Assembly: GCA_024693135.1 (NCBI GenBank)
Contig: JAILLN010000049.1
Location: 124,001-188,000, forward strand
Reading direction: 5' to 3'
Length of the DNA: 64,000 bases
Source of the DNA: Lachnospiraceae bacterium
GTDB lineage: Bacteria; Bacillota; Clostridia; Lachnospirales; Lachnospiraceae
In this document: piece by piece, positions 25,261 to 33,127 of the stretch
Position numbering within the stretch: position 1 is the stretch's first letter
Layout of the letters: each line of letters starts with the position of its first letter
Translations under genes and position numbers: made by a program
The notes under the pieces: model-generated
The model's database searches: none
Seen by the model: only the letters and a program-made list of their open reading frames with translations
What the model was told of the DNA's origin: nothing

Positions 25261-27182
25261 GCTTTCCCCATCCTTTTCCTGCACTCTGCCACGAAGGCCA
25301 CTTCATCCACGGCATCGCAGATCTGACGGCCCTGGAGGTAATCCACCCCTGCCTCCTTCATCCACTTCAGCTCTTCCTCGGTATCGATCCCCGAAGCCAC
25401 GATCTTTTTCCCCAGCTGCTTTAAGGTATTGAGGATGATCTCTCCCTCTTCGCTGAATCCTCCGCCTTCTTCCTTAAAGCATCTCTTTACCAGGCTCCTG
25501 TCCATCTTGATCGTATCCACGGGCATCTCCAGCACGTCGATGATGGAGGATTGATTTCTCCCGTAACGGTCCATGGATACCTTTGCGCCGCTGGCAATGA
25601 GCTTTTCCAGATTGACACGCAGGATCTCCCTGCCGTAGCGGATCGCCTCGTCCGCCACCTCAAAGATGAACATGAAGCCGTCTACGCCGTAATTATGCAT
25701 GATCTCGATCAGGTCGTCCGCCAGGGTTCTCTGCATGCACTGGGCGGCGGTAAGGCTGACGATGATCTTTTCCACCCCCAGCTTTTCGATGTCCGTATCC
25801 CGCAAAAACCGGCATACCTCCTCAAAGATCCTTACGCCGAGCTTCAATATGATGCCGTTTTTCTCGGCGGCGGAAAGCAGCTCGCTGTCCAGCAGCACCT
25901 CCCCTGTCTCCCCGGAAAGCCTGGCCATGGCTTCTGCAGCACAGATCCGCTCTGTCTCAGCGCGCATCACCGGCTTATAGTAGATCTCCATCCGGTTTTC
26001 CGTCAGGGCGCCTGCCAGGAGCTTCTGGATCCGGTCGTCCGCAGAAAGCCTTCCTAATTCCTCCTCCCCGATGATCAGGGTCTCCTCCTCTCCCTCCCCG
26101 GAGAGGCCGTCCACAAAGTACCGCAGGGAACGGTATATCTCATCTGCGCTGTCCCCCATCTGGCTGCCCGGATATACCACGACGCTGATCTGAAGCTCCA
26201 CGTCCGCCCGCTCCACATGCCAGGGAATGGAAAAATCCTTGCGGATCTTCGCGACATAATCCTTCAGGTTTTCATCCTTTCTTAACGCCACGGCAAAATC
26301 CGCCCCGCCGCTGCTAAAGACCTTGGCATAGGGATAACGCTCAAAATAGCTTACCAGCTCCACCGTAAGCTTGGAAAAGAACTCATCCCCGTACAGATCC
26401 TTCAGCCTGCGGTAATCATTCAGCCTCACATTGATGATGGAGACCTTATGCCCCTGGCTCACCTGGCTCTTCAGGTATTCCTTCAGCACCGACTGGTTCA
26501 GCACCCCGGTCAGGCGGTCGGTATAGCTGTTGGGATCCTCCAGGGCCATATAGATAAAGATCATGCAGATCCCGATGGTCAGGCTTGCAAAAAGATACTT
26601 GCGGTTGAAATTCTGGAAAGCGGCCGCCGCGATCATGGCAAAGCAGAAGAGCTGGATCGCCCTCCTCCTGCCTTTGTCCGTCTGCTTCCGGTACAGGATG
26701 AGATATACCTCTGAAAGCAGCAGGTATACCAGCCCGATCCCGGCCCCCACATCCGTGGAAAGCCCAAAGGAATAAATGCTGTGCTCATCCAGATAATATT
26801 CCAGCGGGAAGAAGTACACCCCGGCAATGGTCAGGATCTCGATCAGGATATATCCCATGAGGATCTTCTGTTTTAAGACAGCCCCGGAATAGATCTCCGT
26901 CAGGGCATAGAAAAATACGGCTAAGGCCACCAGGGTCAGGGATACGATATAGGTCTTGCATACCAGGATATTGGCATCCTGGGGAAAAAGCCCGAGGTCG
27001 GCGCGATTGATGGTGATGATGGAGGCAATATCAAGGCAGATGCTTACCGCTACCGTGCCAAGGAGCACCCGGTAGGCCTTTTCCGTGATCAGCCCCAGAG
27101 ACCTTCTGGCCGCGGAAAAAAATACCAGCAGGATCACCAAGATCAATCCGATGCATTGCAGCTCGATGTTATAATTTGTCAT
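25257..27182 (-). CDS. Membrane GGDEF-EAL protein with degenerate catalytic motifs
   Basis: 641 residues: about seven membrane helices (1-~212), a GGDEF-like domain (~220-345) and an EAL domain (~385-635). The GGDEF site reads GGADF (292-296), missing the catalytic acidic pair. In the EAL domain the motif is EAM (417-419), the metal-binding Asn of NxS is replaced (IVSLTAA), and DDFG has become MDRYG (537-541), losing the first Asp. It is therefore probably neither cyclase nor phosphodiesterase, but a c-di-GMP-binding or signalling scaffold. Start has AGGAGA upstream and a good promoter at 27239-27267. It overlaps thyA by 4 bases. Confidence 0.9.
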   Translation of the reverse strand: MTNYNIELQCIGLILVILLVFFSAARRSLGLITEKAYRVLLGTVAVSICLDIASIITINRADLGLFPQDANILVCKTYIVSLTLVALAVFFYALTEIYSGAVLKQKILMGYILIEILTIAGVYFFPLEYYLDEHSIYSFGLSTDVGAGIGLVYLLLSEVYLILYRKQTDKGRRRAIQLFCFAMIAAAAFQNFNRKYLFASLTIGICMIFIYMALEDPNSYTDRLTGVLNQSVLKEYLKSQVSQGHKVSIINVRLNDYRRLKDLYGDEFFSKLTVELVSYFERYPYAKVFSSGGADFAVALRKDENLKDYVAKIRKDFSIPWHVERADVELQISVVVYPGSQMGDSADEIYRSLRYFVDGLSGEGEEETLIIGEEELGRLSADDRIQKLLAGALTENRMEIYYKPVMRAETERICAAEAMARLSGETGEVLLDSELLSAAEKNGIILKLGVRIFEEVCRFLRDTDIEKLGVEKIIVSLTAAQCMQRTLADDLIEIMHNYGVDGFMFIFEVADEAIRYGREILRVNLEKLIASGAKVSMDRYGRNQSSIIDVLEMPVDTIKMDRSLVKRCFKEEGGGFSEEGEIILNTLKQLGKKIVASGIDTEEELKWMKEAGVDYLQGRQICDAVDEVAFVAECRKRMGKA

Positions 27183-27238
27183 TTATTCTCCTGTCTTTTT
27201 TCATCCTTCCTAAACCAGTTTGAAAACTTTGACATAAT

Positions 27239-27267
27239 ATTATAATACAGTTATTGCCCGCTGTCTA
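27239..27267 (-). promoter_or_regulatory. Promoter of the GGDEF-EAL/thyA/relA transcription unit
   Basis: On the minus strand TAGACA (27267-27262), 17-bp spacer, TATAAT (27244-27239). It gives a leader of about 50 nt containing AGGAGA before the start at 27182. It is divergent from the walJ promoter at 27293-27321. Confidence 0.75.
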
Positions 27268-27292
27268 TCGGACCTATATCTAGTAGTTCTTC

Positions 27293-27321
27293 TTGCAAAT
27301 CACAACAAAATGATGTATGAT
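27293..27321 (+). promoter_or_regulatory. Promoter of walJ, probably producing a leaderless mRNA
   Basis: TTGCAA (27293-27298), 17-bp spacer, TATGAT (27316-27321). Initiation 7 nt downstream falls at 27328-27329, exactly at the walJ ATG. An in-frame ATG at 27317 lies inside the -10 box and so cannot be the start of this transcript. No Shine-Dalgarno precedes either ATG. Confidence 0.6.
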
Positions 27322-27328
27322 TAGCCCC

Positions 27329-28126
27329 ATGAGATTATGTAATCTAGCTAGCGGCAGTTCCGGAAACTGCACTTATATCGGGGATGACCATACGCATCTT
27401 TGTGTCGATGCAGGGATTTCCGGCAAACGGATGGAAAACGGCCTGAATGAGATCGGGCTTAGCACCGCAGACATGACCGGCATCCTCATCACCCATGAAC
27501 ACAGCGATCATATCGGAGGCCTGGGGGTCATCTCCAGGCGCTATGGGATACCCATCTATGCCACAGGCGGCACCATCGCCGAGATTCTCCGGCTTCCTCG
27601 ATTTCAGGACATCCCGAAAGAGCTTTTCCACGAGATCCATGCGGAGGAAGACTTCCGGCTGGGAGATTTCTCGATCCATCCCATCCGGATCTCCCATGAT
27701 GCGGCAGATCCTGTCGCCTTCCGGTTTGAAAACGGCGGACACTCCATGGCCATCATGACCGACCTGGGTACCTATGACGATGCTGTCGTAGCCAGCCTTA
27801 CCGGGGTGGAGGCGCTGATGCTGGAAGCCAATCATGATGTGCGCATGCTGCAGGCAGGTCCTTATCCCTACTATCTGAAAAAGAGGATCCTGAGCGATGA
27901 AGGGCATCTTTCCAATGAAAGCTGCGGAAAATTGCTGGCCAGGCTTCTTCATGATAAGCTGAAGGCCGTGATCTTAGGCCATCTGAGCAAAGAAAACAAC
28001 ATGGAAGAGCTGGCCTATGAGACGGTGCGCTCGGAGATTGCCATGTCGGACAGCCCCTTCCGGTTTTCGGAGCTTCCGATCCGCATGGCAAAGAGGACGG
28101 AGAGGACAGAACTGCTTACGGTATAG
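27329..28126 (+). CDS. walJ: MBL-fold hydrolase WalJ/YycJ
   Basis: 265-residue metallo-beta-lactamase fold protein of the YycJ/WalJ family, starting MRLCNLASGSSGNCTYIG, the family's N-terminal hallmark. Metal site THEHSDH, later ISHDA, TDLG and the C-terminal ILGHLSKENN are present. In Bacillus and staphylococci WalJ sits in the walRK operon and affects coordination of cell division with replication; here it is alone, with no walRK nearby. ATG 27329 is chosen because the likely promoter starts transcription there; an ATG at 27317 would add four residues. Confidence 0.92.
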   Translation: MRLCNLASGSSGNCTYIGDDHTHLCVDAGISGKRMENGLNEIGLSTADMTGILITHEHSDHIGGLGVISRRYGIPIYATGGTIAEILRLPRFQDIPKELFHEIHAEEDFRLGDFSIHPIRISHDAADPVAFRFENGGHSMAIMTDLGTYDDAVVASLTGVEALMLEANHDVRMLQAGPYPYYLKKRILSDEGHLSNESCGKLLARLLHDKLKAVILGHLSKENNMEELAYETVRSEIAMSDSPFRFSELPIRMAKRTERTELLTV

Positions 28127-28176
28127 AAAAAGTCCTGCTCCCTCCCGATCCTGAACGACCGGGGAGAGCGGACTTT
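28127..28176 (-). terminator. Terminator between convergent walJ and the zinc-ribbon gene
   Basis: An interrupted stem pairs AAAGTCC (28129-28135) and GCTC (28137-28140) with GAGC (28166-28169) and GGACTTT (28170-28176). On the minus strand it is followed by TTTTTC, a terminator for the small gene at 28207. On the plus strand the tail is not U-rich, so it may only protect the walJ 3' end. Confidence 0.6.
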
Positions 28177-28206
28177 ATAAAAGAAAGAAGAGGAAAAAAA
28201 TCGTAA

Positions 28207-28416
28207 TTAAGCGATATTGGCAGAAGTACCTTTTTGGGCCTGCTCCCTTGCCAGCTTCTCTTCTTCCCTGAGTTCCTCCTGGTAGCGGTCAAATTCCTCC
28301 CTCTCGGCACGGGTCGCCGGACGGATCTGTTCACAGCCGCAATCAGGGCAGCACTCCACATGGCCAGGCAGATCGAATAAATATCTGCAATCCATATTCA
28401 GGCAGGTGTAAATCAT
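28207..28416 (-). CDS. Small zinc-ribbon-like protein
   Basis: 69 residues, not assigned to a named family. The N-terminal half holds cysteines spaced as a zinc ribbon: C5 and C10 (TCLNMDC), then CCPDCGC around residues 22-27. The C-terminal half is a charged Glu/Arg-rich helix (AEREEFDRYQEELREEEKLA). GGAGGA lies 9 nt before ATG 28416, and an extended -10 promoter and a terminator frame it, so this is a real monocistronic gene. It may bind nucleic acid or a protein partner through the ribbon; that is inference. Confidence 0.8.
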   Translation of the reverse strand: MIYTCLNMDCRYLFDLPGHVECCPDCGCEQIRPATRAEREEFDRYQEELREEEKLAREQAQKGTSANIA

Positions 28417-28456
28417 GATTTGGTATCCTCCAATAAAAACAATATCAACATCTAGT

Positions 28457-28485
28457 AGTATAACATGAATGGAACCATTTGTCTT
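28457..28485 (-). promoter_or_regulatory. Extended -10 promoter of the zinc-ribbon gene
   Basis: On the minus strand AAGACA (28485-28480), 17-bp spacer, TATACT (28462-28457), preceded by TG one base upstream, an extended -10. The leader is about 35 nt and contains GGAGGA. Confidence 0.5.
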
Positions 28486-28521
28486 TATAAACTTTCAAAT
28501 TCTTAAAAAATTATTACAAAA

Positions 28522-29457
28522 ATGAGCGGACGAACCTTTTACTTACCATTTGAACCTGTGCTGATCGAACTTCTTCAGCGCCATGCCAATGAATTCACCA
28601 TCATGATCATGTCCTTCTTTACCTGGTGCGGGGAAGAGGCGTTCATGATCCTTGTGCTGGGCTTCCTGTATTGGTGCTGGGACAAGGAGCTGGGCAAGAA
28701 GGCGGGGACGAGCATCGTGGTTGCCCTGACCTTAGGCCCCCTCATCAAAAACATCGCTCTGCGGCGCAGGCCCTATTTTGACCATCCGGACATCCAATGC
28801 CTGCGTCCGGTGAAAAAAGAAGCCGACCTTTACGACATCGCGGCCCAGGGTTTTTCCTTCCCCAGCATGCATTCCGCAAATTCCGTCACGGTATTCGGCA
28901 CATTGGCTTATCGCGGAAAAAAGAAGCCCCTTCTCCTCATCGCCCTGGTCATGCCCTTCCTTATCGGGCTTTCCAGGATCTATCTGGGGGTTCATTACCC
29001 CACGGACGTATGTGCTGGCTGGCTTTTGGGCGCCATCGTCGTCTTTCTGGTCCCATTTCTGGAAGAGAAGATCCCCAAAAGATGGGTCATGCATCTGATC
29101 CTCTTTATCGCGGTACTGCCCGGGGTATTCTATTGCAAAACCAATGACTATTTCACCTGCATCGGGATCATGGCCGGATTTTTCCTGGCCCTTCCCTTCG
29201 AAGAGCGGTTTGTCCATTTTGAGGAGACCAAAAGGATCCCCTGCATCATCCTTCGGCTGCTTGGAGGCGGCCTGGTCTATGTTGCCGTCAATACCCTCCT
29301 GAAGCTACCCTTCCCGAAGGAGCTTCTGGAAAGCACAAGCAGCGCGGCCTTCCTGATCCGCTCCCTGCGCTATGCTATCGATATCTTCATCGCCATCGGG
29401 ATCTATCCCCTGGTCTTCCGTTACGAAAAGCTTATATTTAAGAAGGAGGAAGCATGA
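28522..29457 (+). CDS. PAP2-family phosphatase, membrane-bound
   Basis: 311-residue multi-pass protein. The three phosphatase motifs are present: KNIALRRRPYF (~76-86), FPSMHSAN with catalytic His (~113-120) and SRIYLGVHYPTD with catalytic His (~151-162). About eight hydrophobic helices follow the PAP2 layout, with an extra C-terminal membrane half. It likely dephosphorylates a lipid phosphate such as undecaprenyl pyrophosphate or phosphatidic acid. There is no Shine-Dalgarno before ATG 28522; the upstream 100 bases are AT-rich. First gene of a four-gene overlapping operon. Confidence 0.9.
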   Translation: MSGRTFYLPFEPVLIELLQRHANEFTIMIMSFFTWCGEEAFMILVLGFLYWCWDKELGKKAGTSIVVALTLGPLIKNIALRRRPYFDHPDIQCLRPVKKEADLYDIAAQGFSFPSMHSANSVTVFGTLAYRGKKKPLLLIALVMPFLIGLSRIYLGVHYPTDVCAGWLLGAIVVFLVPFLEEKIPKRWVMHLILFIAVLPGVFYCKTNDYFTCIGIMAGFFLALPFEERFVHFEETKRIPCIILRLLGGGLVYVAVNTLLKLPFPKELLESTSSAAFLIRSLRYAIDIFIAIGIYPLVFRYEKLIFKKEEA

Positions 29458-31091
29458 TTTCAGCATCAAATGTCACCTACCGTGTGGGCAAGAAGGCTCT
29501 CTTCGAGGATGTCAATATCAAATTCACGGAAGGAAACTGCTATGGCCTCATCGGAGCCAACGGAGCGGGAAAGTCCACTTTCCTGAAGATCCTAAGCGGG
29601 GAGCTGGAAACCACCAAGGGCGACATCATCGTAACCCCGGGCCAGCGGATCTCCGTGCTGGAGCAGGATCATTTCAAGTATGACTCCATGGTGGTGCTGG
29701 ATGCCGTCATCATGGGCAATGAGCATCTCTATGAGGTCATGCAGGAGAAGGATGCGATCTACGAAAAGCCGGATTTCTCCGACGAGGACGGCATCCGGGC
29801 CGCGGAGCTGGAAGCGGAATTTGCCGACATGAACGGCTGGGAGGCAGAAGCCGATGCAGAGTCCCTGCTAAACGGACTCGGGATCCCCACGGAGCTCCAC
29901 CGGGAGCTTATGGGCGACCTGAACGGTTCCCAGAAGGTCAAGGTACTGCTTGCAAGAGCCCTTTTCGGCAATCCGGACATCCTGCTCTTAGACGAGCCCA
30001 CGAACCACCTGGATCTGGATGCCATCGAATGGCTGGAAGAATTTCTCATTGATTTCGACAATACCGTCATCGTGGTATCCCATGACCGGTATTTCCTCAA
30101 TAAGGTCTGCACACAGACCGCGGATATCGACTACGGCAAGATCACCCTTTATGCCGGCAATTACGATTTCTGGTACGAATCCAGCCAGCTTCTGATCCAG
30201 CAGCAGAAGGAAGCCAATAAAAAGAAGGAGGAGAAGATCAAGGAGCTGCAGGAATTTATTTCCCGCTTCTCCGCCAATGCCTCCAAATCAAAGCAGGCTA
30301 CCTCCAGGAAGCGTGCCCTGGAAAAGATCGAGCTGGACGACATCAAGCCCTCCTCCAGGAAATATCCTTATGTGGATTTCCGTCCGGACCGGGAGATCGG
30401 AAACGAGGTGCTCACGGTGGAGAACCTGACGAAATACCACGACGGCAAGGTCATCCTGGACAATCTGACCTTCACCTTAAGGCGGGAGGACAAGGTCGCG
30501 CTGATCGGCGCCAATGAACAGGCCATCACCATGCTTTTCAGCATCCTTTCGGGGCAGGTCGAGCCGGACAGCGGCACCTACAAATGGGGCGTCACCACGA
30601 GCCAGGCCTACTTCCCCAAGGACTATACCACGGAGTTTGACAACGACTATACCATCACGGAATGGCTTTCCGGATACTCTCCGGTGAAGGACGTGACCTA
30701 TGTCCGCGGCTTCCTGGGACGGATGCTCTTTCCCGGGGAAGACGGGGTGAAAAAGGTCCGGATCCTCTCCGGGGGCGAGAAGGTCCGCTGTCTCTTATCC
30801 AAGATGATGATCTCCGGCGCCAACATCCTGATGTTTGACGAGCCAACGAACCATCTGGATATGGAGAGCATCACGGCCTTAAATAACGGCCTCATTAAAT
30901 TCCCCGGAGTCATCCTGTTTTCCTGCCATGACCACCAATTTGTGGAGACCACGGCCAACCGGATCATGGAGATCCGCATGGATGGCACCATGATCGACAA
31001 GATCACCACCTATGACGAATATCTGGCCAATAATGCCGATGCCAGGAAGAACTTCGTCTATACCGCAAATCATGAGGACGACGACAATTGA
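29454..31091 (+). CDS. ABC-F family ATPase, YkpA/YbiT type
   Basis: 545-residue soluble twin-cassette protein of the ribosome-associated ABC-F family. NBD1 has an intact Walker A (GANGAGKST), signature LNGSQKVKVLLARAL and Walker B LLLDEPTNHLD. A charged linker (~240-300) follows. NBD2 has signature LSGGEKVRCLL and MFDEPTNHLD, but its Walker A reads GANEQAITMLF: the catalytic Lys is Ile. As I recall, loss of this Lys is typical of the YkpA clade. Such proteins act as ribosomal E-site or translation factors; antibiotic protection is not implied. It overlaps the PAP2 gene by 4 bases, with AAGGAGGA upstream. Confidence 0.93.
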   Translation: MISASNVTYRVGKKALFEDVNIKFTEGNCYGLIGANGAGKSTFLKILSGELETTKGDIIVTPGQRISVLEQDHFKYDSMVVLDAVIMGNEHLYEVMQEKDAIYEKPDFSDEDGIRAAELEAEFADMNGWEAEADAESLLNGLGIPTELHRELMGDLNGSQKVKVLLARALFGNPDILLLDEPTNHLDLDAIEWLEEFLIDFDNTVIVVSHDRYFLNKVCTQTADIDYGKITLYAGNYDFWYESSQLLIQQQKEANKKKEEKIKELQEFISRFSANASKSKQATSRKRALEKIELDDIKPSSRKYPYVDFRPDREIGNEVLTVENLTKYHDGKVILDNLTFTLRREDKVALIGANEQAITMLFSILSGQVEPDSGTYKWGVTTSQAYFPKDYTTEFDNDYTITEWLSGYSPVKDVTYVRGFLGRMLFPGEDGVKKVRILSGGEKVRCLLSKMMISGANILMFDEPTNHLDMESITALNNGLIKFPGVILFSCHDHQFVETTANRIMEIRMDGTMIDKITTYDEYLANNADARKNFVYTANHEDDDN

Positions 31092-31903
31092 AAAAGCTTT
31101 TGGCCGTCGACCTGGACGGCACACTTCTCACAACCAACAAGCAGGTTTCCGAGGGGAACCTGCAGGCGATCCATGAGCTGACCGAGGCGGGCCACTATTT
31201 TGCCTTCGCCACCGGCAGGCCGGTACAGAGCGCCATCACCATTGCCAGAAGATACGGCTTCGACCGTCTTTCCCATTTCTATATCATTGCCTACAACGGA
31301 GCCCTGCTCTATAACTGCTATGGCCACAAGACCATCGACACCCTGCCCATGAAGAGGGAGGATGCCCGGATGATCTTAGACGAGGCTGCAAGGCAGAACG
31401 TCCACTGCCATACCTATGACCGGCATTATGTGCTCTCGGAGCGGGATACGGAGGAGTTAAGGCTTTATACCCAGATCATCGGCATCCCTCCCAAGCTCGT
31501 AAAGGACGCCTCCGCAAGCGAGGATGCCCCGCCCCTTAAGGTCATCTGTGCGGATCTTCACGACCGCTCCAGGCTGGAAAGGCTGAAGCAGACCCTTGCT
31601 CCAAAGACGGACGGCCGCCTGGAATCCGTCTTTTCCAGCGACATGCTCTTAGAATACAGTGCCCTGGGCGCGGACAAGGGCTATGGCATCCTCAGGCTGT
31701 GCCGGATCCTCGGGGTATCCCCGGAAAACTCGGTCGCTGCAGGAGATCAGGAAAACGACCTTTCCATGATGGAAAAGACCGGCTTTTCCTTTGCCATGGC
31801 AAATGCCGTGGATTCCGTAAAAGCCGCCGCCTCTGCCGTGACCGAGCAGGACAACGACCACGACGGCATCGCCGAGATCATCCATAAATACCTGCTCTCA
31901 TGA
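31088..31903 (+). CDS. Cof-type HAD hydrolase
   Basis: 271-residue phosphatase of the Cof/YidA HAD-IIB group. Motif I DLDGTLL (nucleophile Asp), motif II ATGR, motif III Lys in the LGADKGYGI region, and motif IV AGDQENDLSMM are all present, as is the large cap domain (~85-195). The start is TTG at 31088, overlapping the ABC-F stop; it gives the canonical N-terminus MKKLLAVDLDGTLL. The substrate is probably a sugar phosphate or FMN-type small phosphate, not decidable here. Confidence 0.92.
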   Translation: MKKLLAVDLDGTLLTTNKQVSEGNLQAIHELTEAGHYFAFATGRPVQSAITIARRYGFDRLSHFYIIAYNGALLYNCYGHKTIDTLPMKREDARMILDEAARQNVHCHTYDRHYVLSERDTEELRLYTQIIGIPPKLVKDASASEDAPPLKVICADLHDRSRLERLKQTLAPKTDGRLESVFSSDMLLEYSALGADKGYGILRLCRILGVSPENSVAAGDQENDLSMMEKTGFSFAMANAVDSVKAAASAVTEQDNDHDGIAEIIHKYLLS

Positions 31904-33123
31904 AGGCCGCAGGGATCATCGCCGAATTCAATCCCCTGCATCTGGGCCATCTGCATCTGATCCGGGAAGCCCGGCGCATCACCGGGGCTGACTACATCCT
32001 GATCCTCATGAGCGGGGATTTCGTTCAAAGGGGCGAGCCCGCCATCGCCGGGAAGCATATCCGTACGCGGATGGCCCTGGAATCCGGAGCCGATGCCGTG
32101 CTGGAGCTTCCCGTCCCCTTTTCCATTGCTTCCGCAGAATATTTTGCCACCGCCGCGGTATCTCTTTTCCACAAGACCGGGGTCGTGACCCACCTGTGCT
32201 TCGGCGCAGAATGTACCGATGCCGGGCTCCTCCGGTCCATCGCCTCCATGCTTCTTTCAGAACCCCCAGGCTTTAAGGAAGCCCTTAAGGCCGGATTGAA
32301 GCAGGGCCTTTCCTTCCCCAGGGCAAGGGCCGCCGCTCTTTCCGAAGCAATGCACGAGGCAGATCTTCTTCCCCTTTTGGAAAAGCCCAATAACATCCTG
32401 GCCCTGGAATACCAGAAGGCCCTCTCCCGCCTGGGATCCGACATGGAGCCGGTCTTTATCAAGCGTGACCATGCCTCTTTTCCGGAGGCTGCGGCTCTCC
32501 GCCGGGAGATGGAAGAAAAGAAGGATCCGGAGGCGGTTCGCTCCGGGCTCCCCCGGGAAGCCTATCCGGCCTTTTCCGAAGCCTTTGGGGAAGCCATGCC
32601 GCTCTTTGCCGACGACTTCTCCTCCCTCCTTCAATATAAGCTGCTGCTGGAGAGCGGGAAGGACCTGACCCGGTTTACGGATCTTTCTCCTGCACTGGAG
32701 GAGCGCATAAAAAAAAGCCTTCCATCTTACGAAGGCTTTCGTCAATTTGCAGCTCTGATCAAAACAAAGGACATGACCCATTCCCGGATCCAGCGGGTGC
32801 TGCTCCATATCCTCTTAGACCTGGACTCCCGCTCCCTGTCTCATGAAATCCTTTATGGAGAAGAAGGATACCTGCGCTTCCTCGGCTTCAGGGAAAGCGC
32901 CGCCCCCCTCATCCGGTTCATCCGCGCTAAGGCCTCCGTTCCGGTCCTGACGGGCCTCCGGGATGCGGAGCATCTCCTTCAGGGCGCCTCCTTAAGAGCC
33001 TTTAAGGATTCCATCCAGGCCTCCGAGCTTTACCGGCTGGGGTGCATATCCAAATTTCATTCGAATCTTCCCCCAGAGCGGAGCCGCCCCGCCAGGACCA
33101 TAGGGGATATCGTCTTATTCTGA
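31900..33123 (+). CDS. tmcAL: tRNA(Met) cytidine acetate ligase TmcAL
   Basis: TmcAL activates acetate with ATP and acetylates the wobble C34 of elongator tRNA-Met. The 407-residue protein starts MKAAGIIAEFNPLHLGHL, with the nucleotidyltransferase HxGH-type motif (HLGH, 14-17), then MSGDFVQRGEPA, FGAE and the C-terminal helical domain ending RPARTIGDIVLF. It overlaps the HAD gene by 4 bases. A minus-strand intrinsic terminator lies inside its coding region at 32709-32739, and only 4 bases separate its stop from that of the convergent PFL gene. Confidence 0.93.
   Translation: MKAAGIIAEFNPLHLGHLHLIREARRITGADYILILMSGDFVQRGEPAIAGKHIRTRMALESGADAVLELPVPFSIASAEYFATAAVSLFHKTGVVTHLCFGAECTDAGLLRSIASMLLSEPPGFKEALKAGLKQGLSFPRARAAALSEAMHEADLLPLLEKPNNILALEYQKALSRLGSDMEPVFIKRDHASFPEAAALRREMEEKKDPEAVRSGLPREAYPAFSEAFGEAMPLFADDFSSLLQYKLLLESGKDLTRFTDLSPALEERIKKSLPSYEGFRQFAALIKTKDMTHSRIQRVLLHILLDLDSRSLSHEILYGEEGYLRFLGFRESAAPLIRFIRAKASVPVLTGLRDAEHLLQGASLRAFKDSIQASELYRLGCISKFHSNLPPERSRPARTIGDIVLF
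32709..32739 (-). terminator. Minus-strand intrinsic terminator inside tmcAL
   Basis: On the minus strand AAAGCCTTC (32739-32731), an 8-nt loop and GAAGGCTTT (32722-32714) form a 9-bp stem, running into eight consecutive T residues (32716-32709). The plus strand lacks a U-tract. It lies ~390-420 nt past the stop of the PFL gene and would end the polA-to-PFL transcript. Confidence 0.75.
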
Positions 33124-33127
33124 AGCC

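Noticed and set aside
27181-27331. Close TTGACA and TATAAT words at 27229-27246 as a plus-strand promoter
   Set aside because: The two hexamers are only about 6 bp apart, too close for a sigma-A promoter; the AT-rich block is better explained by the minus-strand promoter.
28486-28521. Leaderless start for the PAP2 gene
   Set aside because: There is no Shine-Dalgarno, but the candidate -10 boxes (TATAAA, TATTAC) lack a matching -35 or proper distance, so I did not claim it.
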